A model generated the notes under the pieces. It had not been told where the DNA came from. It searched no databases and saw only the letters and a list, made by a program, of their open reading frames with translations. A stretch of DNA of 64,000 bases from Puccinia triticina. Lineage: Eukaryota > Basidiomycota > Pucciniomycetes > Pucciniales > Pucciniaceae. This document shows positions 46,483-57,319 of the stretch, one piece after another; position 1 is the stretch's first letter, and every line of letters starts with the position of its first letter. A program made the translations under genes and the position numbers. The stretch spans positions 2,728,001 through 2,792,000 of the forward strand of contig NC_070570.1 of NCBI RefSeq assembly GCF_026914185.1. The letters are read 5' to 3'.

Positions 46483-47399
46483 CGGGATGTGCTTGCAGTC
46501 TCCTGCGGCTGCCGGGTGCTCCGCCCGAAGTGGCCCTCACACCACCTGTCACATCCCATCCAAATCGGAGCTGTGCACCTGTCACAGGGCAACTTTACTT
46601 CACCACCGGGTCAAAAAATTTGATTGGTGTTTGTTTTTCCAACAAATGCTTGATCGGAGACCGTTGGACAAACCAAACCCCACCATCCTACTGCGGGACA
46701 TCGTCGTGGTTTGAGGATGGTTGGGGGCATGTTAGAATCATTCTCGCCCCAACGTTAGACGTTCGCTTGCGTCCGCCCACCCCACATCCGGACATTGGGT
46801 GAATCAAGCGGGTTGCAAAAAGCACTGCCCACGCATAAACACTGGCAATCCCTCCCTTTGCCCCAACACGTGACTTTATTGGATGTGCACTTGCAGGCAG
46901 TTGAGGTTTTTGCACCATTGCATTGCAATTGTTGTCATGTGGCATCAGGCCTTGCTCATTGGTAAACCGTTTACTAAACCCTGGCAATGCCTCACTCCAC
47001 CCCAACGCGGGGAGTTGTTGGATGCGCAGGTAGTTCATGTCTTTATGACTCTTTGTCATGGGAGTCGCATTCACTCTTAAATCCAGCCTCCAGCCCCCAG
47101 CACCCTTGCCGCACAAATCAAAAAGAAGATTGTCAATCTCCATCTACGATAAAGAGACCCACGGAGTCAACTGGTCTCGACATCCACTCCCAAACGCACC
47201 TTGATCCCTTGCCGCTGGAGCCAATCCCGCGGCGGGCAACAATAATTCCCAAGGAGACCATCAACCCGCAACGGACATGGGACTACCAGCGGAGGTCAAT
47301 CCAACCCCTATCAATGCTTTAGTGATAATCCAAATTTACTTCAGTATCTGGGTCAACAACTAGCATCTCCCGAATTCAGATACACGAGCCAGGGAAGAT
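46483..47399. other. Upstream of aminotransferase; diverged direct repeat
   Basis: Contains the aminotransferase promoter on the minus strand. At about 46842-46920 and 46978-47060 a diverged direct repeat of about 80 bases occurs (ctggcaatccctccctttgc against ctggcaatgcctcactccac, each followed by ccccaac and ttggatg). No gene called; the 151-codon minus-strand frame (46688-47143) is unsupported. Confidence 0.4.
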
Positions 47400-48430
47400 C
47401 CAGGGAAGACACATTCTTGGTTGTTGGCCCAAGGCTTACATGTCACTGATGTACACCACTCTTCACGGTTTGACTTTGGATCAGCTTAAATCTTCAGTGA
47501 TCAAGTACCTACAAGAAACATACCCGGAGTATTTGCTGTGGTTGTGTGTGCAATATTTTGAGCAAGCCAATCTGTTAACATGGAACACCATGAAAAAACT
47601 GAGGGTACTAGGTGGTAGGTGATGTGAAGCCAACTCCAGCCTTAACTTTAACCATAAACTTATGGACAAGGGGTAGAACCCCCTGATGATGACAAAGGGG
47701 CCATTGTCATTCAAGGGGAGTAATGTTGGATTACCACTGGAATTTCAGCATATGTTACTGAATGTCACCTGACACCTATTCACATCAATTTTTTCATGGT
47801 GGAAATACATTGTTGCTGGGAAGGGAATTGCAAAAAAACTGGATGAAACAACTGAATCTGCTTTCCTCCAGGCGGCTTCAGAGTCATTGATTGGGAACGG
47901 TGAAGCAAAATTACTTCTTGGACTGTATACAATGATGCCACCTCCTCAGGTAAGCTTGAGCGGCCATCTGTTCAGCACTGTTGATATAAAGTGATACAAG
48001 TATATAGGCTGGAATTCTCCAAGGCTGATCTTCAATCTCCTCCTCAGTTGGCAAAATAGCAATATGAAGTGTATCACTTGCTATCAACAGCACTGAACAG
48101 ATGGTCACTCCAGCTTACCTGAGGAGGTGGTATCATGTACAGTTCAAGAAGTAATTTTGCTTCACCATTCCCAATCAATGACTCCGTGGCCGCCTAGAGA
48201 AAAGCAAATTCAGTTGTCCCATCCAGTCGTTTTGTGATGCCTGAGCAACAATGTATTTCCACATTAAGAGACTGGCTTTCTTGGAATCTTGCACACACAA
48301 CCACAGCAAATACTCCAGGTATGTTTCTTGTAGGTACTCAATCACTGAAGATTTAAGCTGATCCAAAGTCAAACCATGAAGAGTGGTGTACATTAGCGGC
48401 ATGTAAACCTTGGGCTCAACAACCAAGAAT
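47400..48430. repeat. Inverted duplication I (arms about 400 bases)
   Basis: The left arm (47400-48005) and right arm (48060-48430) are inverted copies. Landmarks are the frame MYTTLHGLTLDQLKSSVI near 47443 (+) and again near 48390 (-), and ccacctcctcaggtaagct at 47938 and complementary at 48110-48130. The left arm carries a 216-base insertion (47586-47801) absent from the right. The peptide, seen as a 112-residue frame on the minus strand (48175-48513), looks like part of a transposon or captured gene; unrecognised. Confidence 0.8.
47586..47801. mobile_element. CAC-ended MITE, 216 bases, GAA duplication, empty site in other arm
   Basis: Left end CACCATGAAAAAACTGA, right end complement of CACCATGAAAAAATTGA. 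GAA on both sides (47583-47585, 47802-47804). In the inverted arm the same locus (about 48245-48265) reads straight through as gtgGAAatacattg with a single GAA. The insertion and its duplication are therefore directly demonstrated. Confidence 0.88.
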
Positions 48431-49177
48431 GTGTCTTCCCCGGATTGTGCATCTGAAGACAAGGTGTGCTGCTGGGACAGGGGGGGGTTCTGGCGCACTC
48501 TCAGGAATTTCATACATCTTAGTTACTACCCTCCCTTACCCAGGGAAAATGCCATACACTTGAAGTGCTTACCATTGAGGCCAAAAAAGACCATTTATAC
48601 CATTTTTGTGCCTACAATTTTGGGTTTTTTGCCAAAAGAAAATGCATGCATTTTGATTACCCCCATGTATAGGGGGCTTCTTGGGTCTTGGACCACCTAT
48701 ATTTAGTGTGCATAACATTCTACATTCTGTAATTTGTAAAAATAGATGCAGATAGAGTGCAGGCAAATACTGACACTAGAACATATTCATGAGACTCTTT
48801 AGAAAGGAACTGCAACCGCTGGCCAATTGGAACCCACTGAGCTCCATGTGTGGCTGTGCCTTTGATATACTTGATTATCTCCAATCACATGTAGGCAAAT
48901 CACACCACACCATGAAAGTTATGGATGCTGTACCTACATTGAAAAACCTATATATGTGCTCATGTAATTCAATCACATACAGATACTTCTTTTTGCAGTT
49001 TCACGATACCAATCCTTGTTTTTTTTTCAAGATTCAAAAGCATATTAAATTTGTGAATTGATTGAAAAATAATCCAGCACTTTTGTTACATGTGGCGGTG
49101 TGATTCACCTGTATACAATTGGAGACAATCAAGTATGTCAAAGGCAAAGCCACACATGGATCTCAGTGGGTTCCAAT

Positions 49178-49345
49178 AGGGCCCAGGAAACCCTCTGTGA
49201 ATGACTGTAACAAAAATGTATGACTTTTTTGGCAAAACCCCAAAATGGTAGGCACAAAAATGGTATGAATGGGCTCTTTTGACCTCAATGGGTCAAAATT
49301 CTGGATTTTATGTTACGGTCATTTGTAAGGGGTTTCCTGGGTCCT
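49178..49345. mobile_element. hAT-like MITE, 168 bases, 8-base duplication GTTCCAAT
   Basis: Ends AGGGCCCAGGAAACCC and the complement of AGGACCCAGGAAACCC. The 8-base direct repeat GTTCCAAT stands at 49170-49177 and 49346-49353. The opposite arm of the inverted duplication (about 48819-48830) has a single copy (complement of gggttccaattgg). Eight-base duplications are typical of hAT elements. No coding capacity. Confidence 0.85.
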
Positions 49346-49426
49346 GTTCCAATTGATCAATGGTTGCAGTTTCTTGCTAAAGAGTCTCATGAATATGTTC
49401 TAGCATCAGTATTTGCCTGCACTCTA

Positions 49427-50541
49427 CACCAGGAAAAAAAAATAGTCACTTGATGGCAAGTGACATGATGCAGCTTTGGTTTCTGCTCCAGAGCTACTCC
49501 AGCGCTGCTCCAAGTCTGCTCCACCAGCACTTGTAGAGCTTGCAGGACTGCACCAGAGCACTCAATGTGGCACAGTCAGCTGATCCTAATTTTTTACCAG
49601 GACCAGCTGATGCTCATCATAAGCTGAGCAGTAGGCATTGACTGAGCCTGGGCCAAAGCTGAGCATTGGATATTCCAAGCCTGAAACAAATCCAAGTGTC
49701 AGCTGGACCAAGAATATTCCAAATCTGAACATCAGCTTAGCCTACAATGGTCCAAAGCTGAGCATACAAAGCTGAGCATTGGCTGAGCCAAGGCTGTTCC
49801 AAAGCTGAGTATCAGATTTTTTGAGACTATTCAAAAGATTAATATCACCTGAGCCAAGGCTGTTCCACAGCTGAGCATCAGCTGAGCCCAGGCTGGTCCA
49901 CAGCTGAGCATCAGCTGAGCCAAGGCTGGTCCACAGCTGAGCATCAGCTGAGCCAAGGCTGGTCCACAGCTGAGCATTGTCTTAGCCAAGGTTGGTCCAC
50001 AGCTGAGCATCAGCTGAGCCAAGGCTGGTCCACAGATGAGCATAAGCTGTTACAGGAGTGGTCAGACTCGGAATCTGAGCATTTGCTGGGCCAAGATTTA
50101 TCCAAAGCTGAAAATCAGCTGAGCCAATACTGGTCCAAAGCTGAGCATTGGCTGGGCCGATGATAGTCCTAATCTGAGTCTAAGCTGAGCCATGACTGGA
50201 ATAAAGCTGAAAATAAGCTGGGCCAGGACTGGTTCTTATCTGGGCAACAAAGCTGAGCATGAGCTGGGTACCAAAGCTGAGCATAAGCTGGGGGCTAAAG
50301 CTGAGTATCAGCTGACCAGAAATGGGGATCAGTGGTGCCCAGCAAAAACTGAGGATCTCCTGTGGAAATTCTTAAACTGGTTAGATGGTGGGTAGATGGT
50401 GGGTAGATGATGGGTAGATGGTGGGTAGATGATGGGTAGATGGTGGGTAGATGATGGGTAGATGGTGGGTAGATGGTGGGTAGCCCGCTGGAGCTGGCAT
50501 GATGTCACTTGTCATCAAGTGACTATTTTTTTTTCCTGGTG
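49427..50541. mobile_element. CAC-ended element, 1115 bases, CTA duplication, empty site in other arm
   Basis: Terminal inverted repeats of about 45 bases start CACCAGGAAAAAAAAATAG and differ at only two positions. Each contains a perfect palindrome, gtcacttg....caagtgac. CTA flanks both sides (49424-49426, 50542-50544); the inverse arm at about 48751-48762 reads gcactCTAtctgc with one CTA. The interior is mostly two minisatellites (33-base unit at 49580-50330, and gatggtgggta at 50385-50482), with no transposase. It is a large non-autonomous element. Confidence 0.9.
49580..50330. repeat. 33-base minisatellite inside the CAC-ended element
   Basis: Diverged tandem copies, best preserved at 49860-50040, of a unit containing agctgagcatcagctgagc and caaggctggtccac. 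The period is 33, a multiple of three, so open frames such as the 11-residue LMLSCGPALAQ repeat (minus strand) arise automatically. No gene supported. Confidence 0.8.
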
Positions 50542-50751
50542 CTATCTGCATCTATTTTTACAAATTACAGAATGTGGCATGTTATGCACACTAATAGGCG
50601 GTTTTCGTCGACTCTAATTCAGGATCAACATTTCTTTGGCGAGGGCAAAACAATGTACAAAAAGTTTGCGCCTCCTATTTTGCCAAATGAGGAGGAGATT
50701 TTTTTTTTTTTTTAAGTGAAATTTGGCCTATGGCATTGCACACTAAAAGGA

Positions 50752-50809
50752 GGAGATTGAAGCCCAGATTCTCCACAAACAAACGCACTGCCGCCAACCA
50801 TTGGGCTCA
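50752..50809 (-). repeat. tRNA-like (SINE-type) segment
   Basis: On the minus strand an A-box-like tgagcccaatggttggc (50793-50809) precedes a B-box-like gggcttcaatctcc (50752-50765) at tRNA-like spacing. No cloverleaf acceptor stem is seen. Probably a SINE head or tRNA fossil. Confidence 0.4.
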
Positions 50810-50839
50810 TCCCTCCCGTGCTCACGGAGTGGAGCCAAA

Positions 50840-51326
50840 CTTTAGCACAAGTCCCTCGTCGGGGGAGCGTAGTGACCTCCGAAAGAGATTGGAGACGCTT
50901 CGCGCCTTCTCAGAGAGGCTTAGTTAAGCTCGGAGTGGAGCACCCTCCCGAGGCCACGCCTCCTAGGAGAGGCTTGTCAAGCTCGTGTACTGACTGGCTC
51001 GATGTTTTTTCTCAGGTCGTCCCTCATTCTCTGCTTAGCTCCAGCGTATTGCGAGCAGGATATCAAAATTCATGTGCACATTCCCTAACGTCAAATATGC
51101 CTTCCATACTTGGCAGCAACCCCTAGTTACGCGTATTTGTATTGCCAACTTGCCAACACTAACGAAGGTCCTTTATCCCGCTCAATAATACCATTAATGA
51201 TGATTGATTGCTTTATAGCATAATTTTTTAGATGTAAAAGACAAATGTAAGTCAAGAACGATGTGTCACTGAATGTCGATCCAAGAAAAAGAATTGCATG
51301 TATACAATTTGAACGTGGGAGGCTGG
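50840..51326. other. GC-rich repeat piece and 3' flank of second MFS gene
   Basis: 50855-50990 is a relative of the palindromic repeats at 42430-42720 (gaagcgacctcc-type phrases). 51000-51326 is the downstream flank of the minus-strand transporter gene; no gene seen. Confidence 0.4.
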
Positions 51327-54300
51327 TCAATAGACATATTTGAAATCTGGATGTTTGTCGCCCAATTCGGTCCACGCCCTCAGATGTTCTGGAGAGTTGG
51401 GTTCGAGGCCATGGCCGTGGGGATCATAAGGCTCCAAAATCTGACTCCGATGGGTACTCTTGTAATGGTTCGCATAACGAAGCCAGATGTAGTTGATTAT
51501 CACTCCCAGTAGGATCCCGGCACAGCTGAAAGAGTTTGTTTCAGCACTCCGAAATAATTGCTGGGTCTGGTAGAAGTGAGGGGAAAGATATAAGGAAGAA
51601 CTAACCATACGAGATTAACGATGATACCCGGGCGAAATCTCGGAGCTTGTGAATGAGGGAACAGCTAGTCGAGCATTCAGTTATGAAGGATCATCATCAG
51701 CAAAATTCAACCTTACTTCTACAGCTTGGAGATATATGTTTTTCCAGGCACACTCACCCAAGTACTGAGTATACCTCCAACTGTGGAAGTCGAATAGGAA
51801 AAGGCAATCGCAGTTGCTCTCCGATAATGACCATCACTGTTGTTAGCCGCCCAGGCCCCGATCGGAGGTATGAGGGAGAAAACGCCAGGGATCGCGAGGA
51901 AGAGCGAGCCATACTTCGCATGGGTGTGTGCGGGATCCAGCAGCAAAAAAAGCATAAAGCCAATAAACTGCCAGTAGTTATGTGGATAGTCTAGCTTTAG
52001 TTTGATCCCTATGAATTCAAAACTATTTTGATGTAAGAAAAAGACTTACCGCAACAGCAGCGCTTACTCCAGCTGTCAACGCCCTCGCGTGGCAGCGATC
52101 CGAGAAATAACCCCCGGCCAACATAACTGAGATGTATGATATCGAAGTAAGTACGGCCGTCGATACCCGTACAGCGCATCACTCACCAACAAAGGCCACA
52201 GCAAACGGCGGCGAGGTCATAAGTTGGGTTCGAGCAGGAGAGTAACCGAGCTGTTGGATGTGACGCTTTAGATCAGCCTCCAACCAAACGGATTTGTTTA
52301 TTTCGATGACTCACAGAGTGGACAACTGAATAATTAAAAGAAAAAAGGAAAGAAAACGAATTAGCGTCTTCCGCACTGTGTCGTCTGGAATTGTTGTGGG
52401 TTCGAGGAGGACTTACTGGTGGGGGTGAAGTAGGTCACGCTGTACGCGGCCGTTCCGCTCATGAATTGGGTGACTGTTAAGATGATCACATGTGGACTTT
52501 TGATGGCTGCCAGGACCTCAGAGAGTTTGAATTTTTCGTTTGGGTCGAGGGTGGAGGGCGACTTGCGAGCCAAACGATCTGTAAGGATCCTTTTTTGGTT
52601 TGCATCACCGCATAGTCAGTAACTTGATTTGAGCCGAAGGTAGCCTCGAACTCTCGATGTGTCAAAATCTGTCGCCCACTGTTTTTCTCGGTCACTCAAA
52701 AGCCGATTGGTGCTTATCGAAGCGGGAAAGATGAATGCGGCCATCGTCGCAAAAATCATCGTCGCCGCGCCCTCGATCTTGATTCAAAAAAAAAAAAAAA
52801 AAAACATGGGTACATTCAGCGAAGGTGCAGATTGCGGGAGGGGTTTTTGAGATGCTTACAAAAAATAGCCAGGCCCAAGCTGGTTTGCCCCAAGTCTCAT
52901 GCAAGTGCAATATACCATACGCCAGAAGACCGGAGAAACTACCCGACAATGAGGCGGAGGAATAAAAAATCGCTATCCTCATTTGAAGCTGATCCCTGCG
53001 TAACTCGAACCAATCACAGACACGATCAGGTAGGCTATGAAACTGCGTCTTACTGGAAACGATTGAGATGCGTGGAGTTTGCGACTTACCGGCTGTAAGA
53101 GTGACTCAAGTAGAGTAGAATCGCCTAACGTTAAATGCCAATTAAGTAAAGCTCTCGATCATGGGCGGGCTTTCAACCTGTTAGACAAAGAAACAAATGA
53201 AAATGACATACGGGATACAATCCTCCTACGAAGTTGAAGTGATTTTATCAGCATTAATTTCTTTATGGATCTCGAGAAGGGACATGTATGTGACGATCGC
53301 AAGCAATGAGCTTGTGGGACTAACCTTCGGCCAATCCCATAAACAACCTAAAAAAAGATGCGAAGATGAGATTATGAGTTAAGTCTACAGGGGGTACAGC
53401 TTCCGAACACTCACCGTGCTACTACGAGCCCGCCGAAATTGGTGGTAAAGCCTTGACAGAACGTCACCAGACCCCATGCACAACTGATCATGGGCAAGAA
53501 GATATGGGCGCCGATCCTTTTGAGGACCAGGTTCGCTGGGACTTTGACCAACTGCATCAATCACATTCACAACGGCGTCAACAATCTGTATCATCTTGGT
53601 GGCTTGAAGGGGCAAGGTATCACGCACGACATAGGTGCTACATTCGAGTGGCAAGGAGAATTTGGTCGAAAGAAAGCATCTAGGTCAAGACTGTTGGAAC
53701 TTGAGGGGTCAATAAAGCCTTCTGTTGCTTACATGAATGTGCTAGTTAGTGCTACGGAATACTGGTGATCCGAGAGTTTCAGGGCTGTCTGTAGACCTGC
53801 ACAGCAAACCGGACGATATCACAAGACAGTCAGTTCTTTTGATAAATCCACGGCGAGGAGGATATTATGTTCTGTCGACTGACCCGCCACTCGAGCATTT
53901 CCTACAATTGGAAGGATAAGGCAGACGGCATGTAAGTGATTCATTTCTGGTTCATTGGTTAGTAATGACGAAATGAATACTCGCCGATATTGGACCGGTC
54001 CAGAGACGAGAAGAAATAAAACATCACAATCAAGGGCAATACGCTGGTGATTGTCTATCTGCATCAGCGTTGTAACAGCTTTTTCTTTTCGGTGCAGCAA
54101 CCAAGACGAAAAAAGAACGTACATCAGATCGAGCTTTAAGATGGCCCTTCGTTCATCCTGGTCCACATTTGCAGGGGACAGACATTGGCGATGTTTAACC
54201 GGGTACTTATTAATATGTGACGCAGATCCAACGAGGAGAACTCTCAAGCACTTGCATTTTTTCTCCGGTTATCAAGCGACAGGTCTTCTTCACGCAATAA

Positions 54301-54411
54301 GATATGATCGCCATCCGTTGGAGGCTGCGAGCCAGACGAGAGCGGGGTGTCCTGCTGGCTGACTGGGTCGGAATGTGGACCGTCTGAATCCTTCTTCATG
54401 AGTAGTGTCAT
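51327..54411 (-). CDS. MFS transporter, anion:cation symporter family (second paralogue)
   Basis: Same family as 6891-10034. Start ATG at 54411 (MTLLMKKDSDGPHSDPV), polar N-terminus, then DERRAILKLDL (about 54160), LPLIVMFYFFSSLDRSNIG (about 54010) and NARVAGQ (53895). These are followed by SDHQYSVALTSTF (about 53770), VPANLVLKRIGAHIFLPM (about 53530), LVTFCQGFTTNFGGLVVAR (about 53450) and SASLSGSFSGLLAYGI (52920). The second half has IFPASISTNRLLSDREK (52720), LAAIKSPHVIILTVTQFMSG (52500), LGYSPARTQLMTSPPFAVAF (52240), MLAGGYFSDRCHARALTAG (52100) and KYGSLFLAIPGVFSLIPP (51900). The C-terminus LGDKHPDFKYVY mirrors the ending of the first gene. All helix blocks are present. Exon borders such as the poly-T intron at 52785-52805 are approximate. 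Substrate unknown. Confidence 0.9.
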
Positions 54412-55171
54412 CTTCTCGTCGGCGTCCAGGGTTCTGTCTGGAGACTATTCAGGCACGGCGCATAAACTTTGGAGGACTACAAGTCACAAGGAGAAAGAGG
54501 CTGGGGCTGAGAAGGGCTTGCTCTCCCGCCTCCAGTGTGATCACTCCTCATTCAGCCGAGAGTTCCCCCGCTCCGAGAGTTGTCTGGACACCGGTGTGTG
54601 ACTGGATCTGTCGGGATCACATTTGTCACATTTCCGGACAGGTGTCGTCGATTACATAACAATGGAACTTTGTTGACATTTGAAAAAATTGCTGCTGTGC
54701 AAATATGTAAATACATAATTTGCTAATTTACCTCGACACTGCTTGCTGATACATAGAGAGATCAGCTGTGCTAGCGGCAACTTTGTAAGTGTAAGCGAGG
54801 CTTATGACCCAAGCGGCTTGGTGGTGGGGGAATTCATTTTTAACCCCAATTGGAAACTTGATCATTGTTTCCTTTGCAAGTGATATCTTTTCTCCGTGAT
54901 GTAAAACATGTATACTGGGATCCTAAAACGTACAGACATATTTACATGAGGGGTACATAAGGGCCGCGTGAACCAAAAGATGCCAATTAGGATGAGTGAC
55001 AGAAGGAGTAAAAATGAGGGAAAACGAGAGTAACGAGGAATGAGCGAGGAGGAAACAAGAAAACAAGATATTAATCAGTGAGACTGGAGGTGGCGGTCAC
55101 TGGCGGTATCACCAGTTGCCGCACTCATCCTTTCTCACAGCCGCAGCCGCATAGAGTGCAACCAAAACTTC
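54412..55171. promoter_or_regulatory. Upstream region of second MFS gene
   Basis: It should contain the promoter of the minus-strand transporter and the 3' flank of the secreted-protein gene. No clear TATA box. No further gene recognised; plus-strand frames at 54347-54659 overlap the transporter start and look spurious. Confidence 0.4.
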
Positions 55172-56046
55172 CTAAAAGTTCGACAATTCTCGGTCAACTG
55201 GAGCACTATCAATCTTTGAATGAACCAGTGCATGGCGACTCACTAGAGGCACGTCTCCATTAGTAATGATTTTATACCTCGAGGATAATGGGATTCGATT
55301 GTGCGTCCAGAAAGCCCAAGCCGAGCTACCAAAAGTTTTTGCTTTCCGGAGCAAAAGTCCAATGAAATATCTTGATCAGCGGATCTGAAGAGGATTCGGA
55401 AGCATGTCCAAGCATCAACTCACCTTCAAAGTAGGCAACTTTGGTGCCGTCGTCCCTCTTCACAACACCCGAAAGCCCTCGGATGTGTCGCATCCAGGTA
55501 TAATTGTGTGTGATGTTTGCCGACTTCTTGATGTGCCAACGATCAATGTTCATAAAACGTGGATCAATCTGGAATTGCACTCCATTCGACATCTTGTAAG
55601 TTTGCTTGAATCCGCAGTGTATCAATGCTTTCTGGAATGGTATGGGTCGAGGGGGTGGTGAACGGGAGAAACTGTTAGCTTCGACTTAATATGTGCTATT
55701 TCCGGGCTGTAGTGTCCAACACTGTTCACGCAAAAGTTGGTCGGAGTTGATCAACCACACTCACATTGACTTTAACTTTTATCTCTTTGCCATCGGGGAA
55801 GACAAGCTTCATGTTGAATAGGGCGCTGATGAACTTGACGTGGGTCTTGACTGACATGATGTGAGCATGGTTGTCGTCCTGAGTCACGTCGAAATCTTGG
55901 TTAGACCATGATAGTTCGCGCACAAAAGTGTAGTTTTGGAGTTGGCTCTTTGGATCTATGGGTGCGGCAAGCTTATAATCTCGGGCGAATGCCTGGTAGT
56001 CTAGAAGTAGCAGAGTGGCTGTGAGTATAAAGAATGTGAAGCGCAT
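55172..56046 (-). CDS. Small secreted protein, unknown function
   Basis: ATG at 56046 opens a classical signal peptide (MRFTFFILTATLLLLDYQAF, likely cleaved after ARD or nearby). Exon 1 runs to 55765 (GTGAGT donor). Exon 2 is 55631-55424, reading KALIHCGFKQTYKMSNG, then IDRWHIKKSANITHNYTWM. Exon 3 starts near 55341 with KTFGSSAWAFWTHNRIPLSS. The C-terminal exon(s) between 55278 and 55172 are uncertain. Total about 190-210 residues with few cysteines and two N-glycosylation-type sites (NYT, NIT). No domain recognised. Size and secretion make it a candidate extracellular or host-facing protein of a rust, but that is inference. Confidence 0.65.
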
Positions 56047-56692
56047 TGTGTTGTGAGATTATGGGAGGTTTGGGGATGCTCTGCCCCTTGCATGGGGGGA
56101 GGAATAGGTCCTATTTGTATCGATACTTGATCGGAAGGCTTGTAAGAATTCACAAGCGACACACATCTCCATAGACACGGACATCACCACCTAAAGGTGA
56201 TAGATATTTGTTTCAGGAATGTGATTGATGTTGTTTTGGCATGACAGGCCAAGGGCTTGGGGCTTGACTGTATTTATCGTGTTGTTCAATGTTATGGAGA
56301 CGGCGAACTCTAACATGAAGAACACCACGGGTGCACCAGGGTACATATGCTTGAAACAGCGCACACAATAATGTCCCAGATGCATCCAAATCCATTCAAA
56401 AAAGACTATAGCAACGGGCCTGGTGGGTTTATACCATTTGGTGCTTGGGACGGCGTCGAGACGTTGCCGTCCTAGGGTTGCATCTGCAATGATATATCAT
56501 TCATATTGCTAAGTTTAGAGAAAACCCTGGAAACTGAGTTGCTGAGCACATGCCTGCTCTGTGCAAAATCCAAGGATTAATGATTGTTTTTTGGAGTGCA
56601 AGGTGTTTTGACATTTGTGAGATAAATCAGATTCTGTAGGCTGGACAAGCACAAGCTACATAGTCTTCAACCTCTGTAACTTTAATATATAG
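56047..56692. other. Upstream of secreted-protein gene
   Basis: Contains its promoter; AT-rich, no other gene recognised. Confidence 0.4.
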
Positions 56693-56697
56693 TAATA

Positions 56698-56848
56698 GCG
56701 GGATTCAAAGTAGACCTGCGCATGCCACTTGCAAGGCAAGGCAAGCCGGCATTCAACTCAAATGTTGAATGTTGGCTTGCAGTCTCCCCGCAAAACTGGG
56801 TTATGCAAAGTGACCTGCATGCACGCGCGGGTCTACTTTGAAACCCCC
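56698..56848. mobile_element. MITE, 151 bases, probable 5-base duplication TAATA
   Basis: Ends GCGGGATTCAAAGTAGACC and the complement of GGGGGTTTCAAAGTAGACC. TAATA at 56693-56697 and 56849-56853. The centre has a small palindrome (caaatgttgaatg). The local sequence is rich in TAATA, so the duplication length is not certain. No transposase. Confidence 0.6.
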
Positions 56849-56859
56849 TAATAATAAAA

Positions 56860-56884
56860 CTAGAGTCCAAGGCGGCTACGCCGC
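56860..56884 (-). mobile_element. Helitron-like 3' end
   Basis: On the minus strand: perfect hairpin gcggc-gta-gccgc, cttggact, CTAG then T. The body would extend to the right, towards or beyond the similar end at 57295. Confidence 0.55.
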
Positions 56885-57294
56885 TGCACTCGCAGGGACC
56901 AAAATACAAGTCACCCACTCTGGCCCACCACCCCGCCACATGCCCCTGTCTGCCCAATCTAAAGATACCTGGACTTTCCTCAGAAATGGAGGATATTAAA
57001 CTCTCAATTTTTTCACAGAGTCCAAAAGTAAAAGTATGGAATTTGTCAAACAAGAGTAAATAAAAAATGAAAACATGATGAAACCCATGAAGACAAAACC
57101 AACCAAGACTAAAGACTGGAGTCTTTAAAACAAATGATACAACAGTTGTTACTCAAAAATTTCTTGACAAATCCTCACAACTGAGTTTGTAACAAAAAAG
57201 GAACTACTCTAACAATCCTCAATTTGTAACAAAAGAACTACTGTACTGTTTAAGTAAATGTGGAAAGAATAACTACACTTTCTGAATTTAAATA

Positions 57295-57319
57295 CCAGAG
57301 TACAAGGCCACTACGCCGC
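57295..57319 (-). mobile_element. Helitron-like 3' end, diverged (CTGG)
   Basis: On the minus strand gcggcgtagtggc followed by cttgtact and CTGG then T. CTGG fits CTRR. It is about 435 bases from the previous end in the same orientation, so either tandem short elements or nested copies. Confidence 0.4.

Larger units (their letters stand above)
48703..50600. repeat. Inverted duplication II interrupted by two insertions
   Basis: The left arm is 48703-48905. The right arm is in three pieces: 49090-49177, 49346-49426 and 50542-50600. Shared landmarks include aagagtctcatgaatatgtt, agtatttgcctgcactcta and ctatttttacaaattacaga (inverse on the left). The breaks in the right arm correspond exactly to the hAT-like element 49178-49345 and the CAC-ended element 49427-50541. 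The spacer 48906-49089 has no gene. Another stretch similar to 49178-49345 lies beyond the left arm (about 48585-48700). Confidence 0.85.

Noticed and set aside
49831..50043. 70-codon frame with an 11-residue repeat
   Set aside because: It follows from a 33-base minisatellite inside a transposon.
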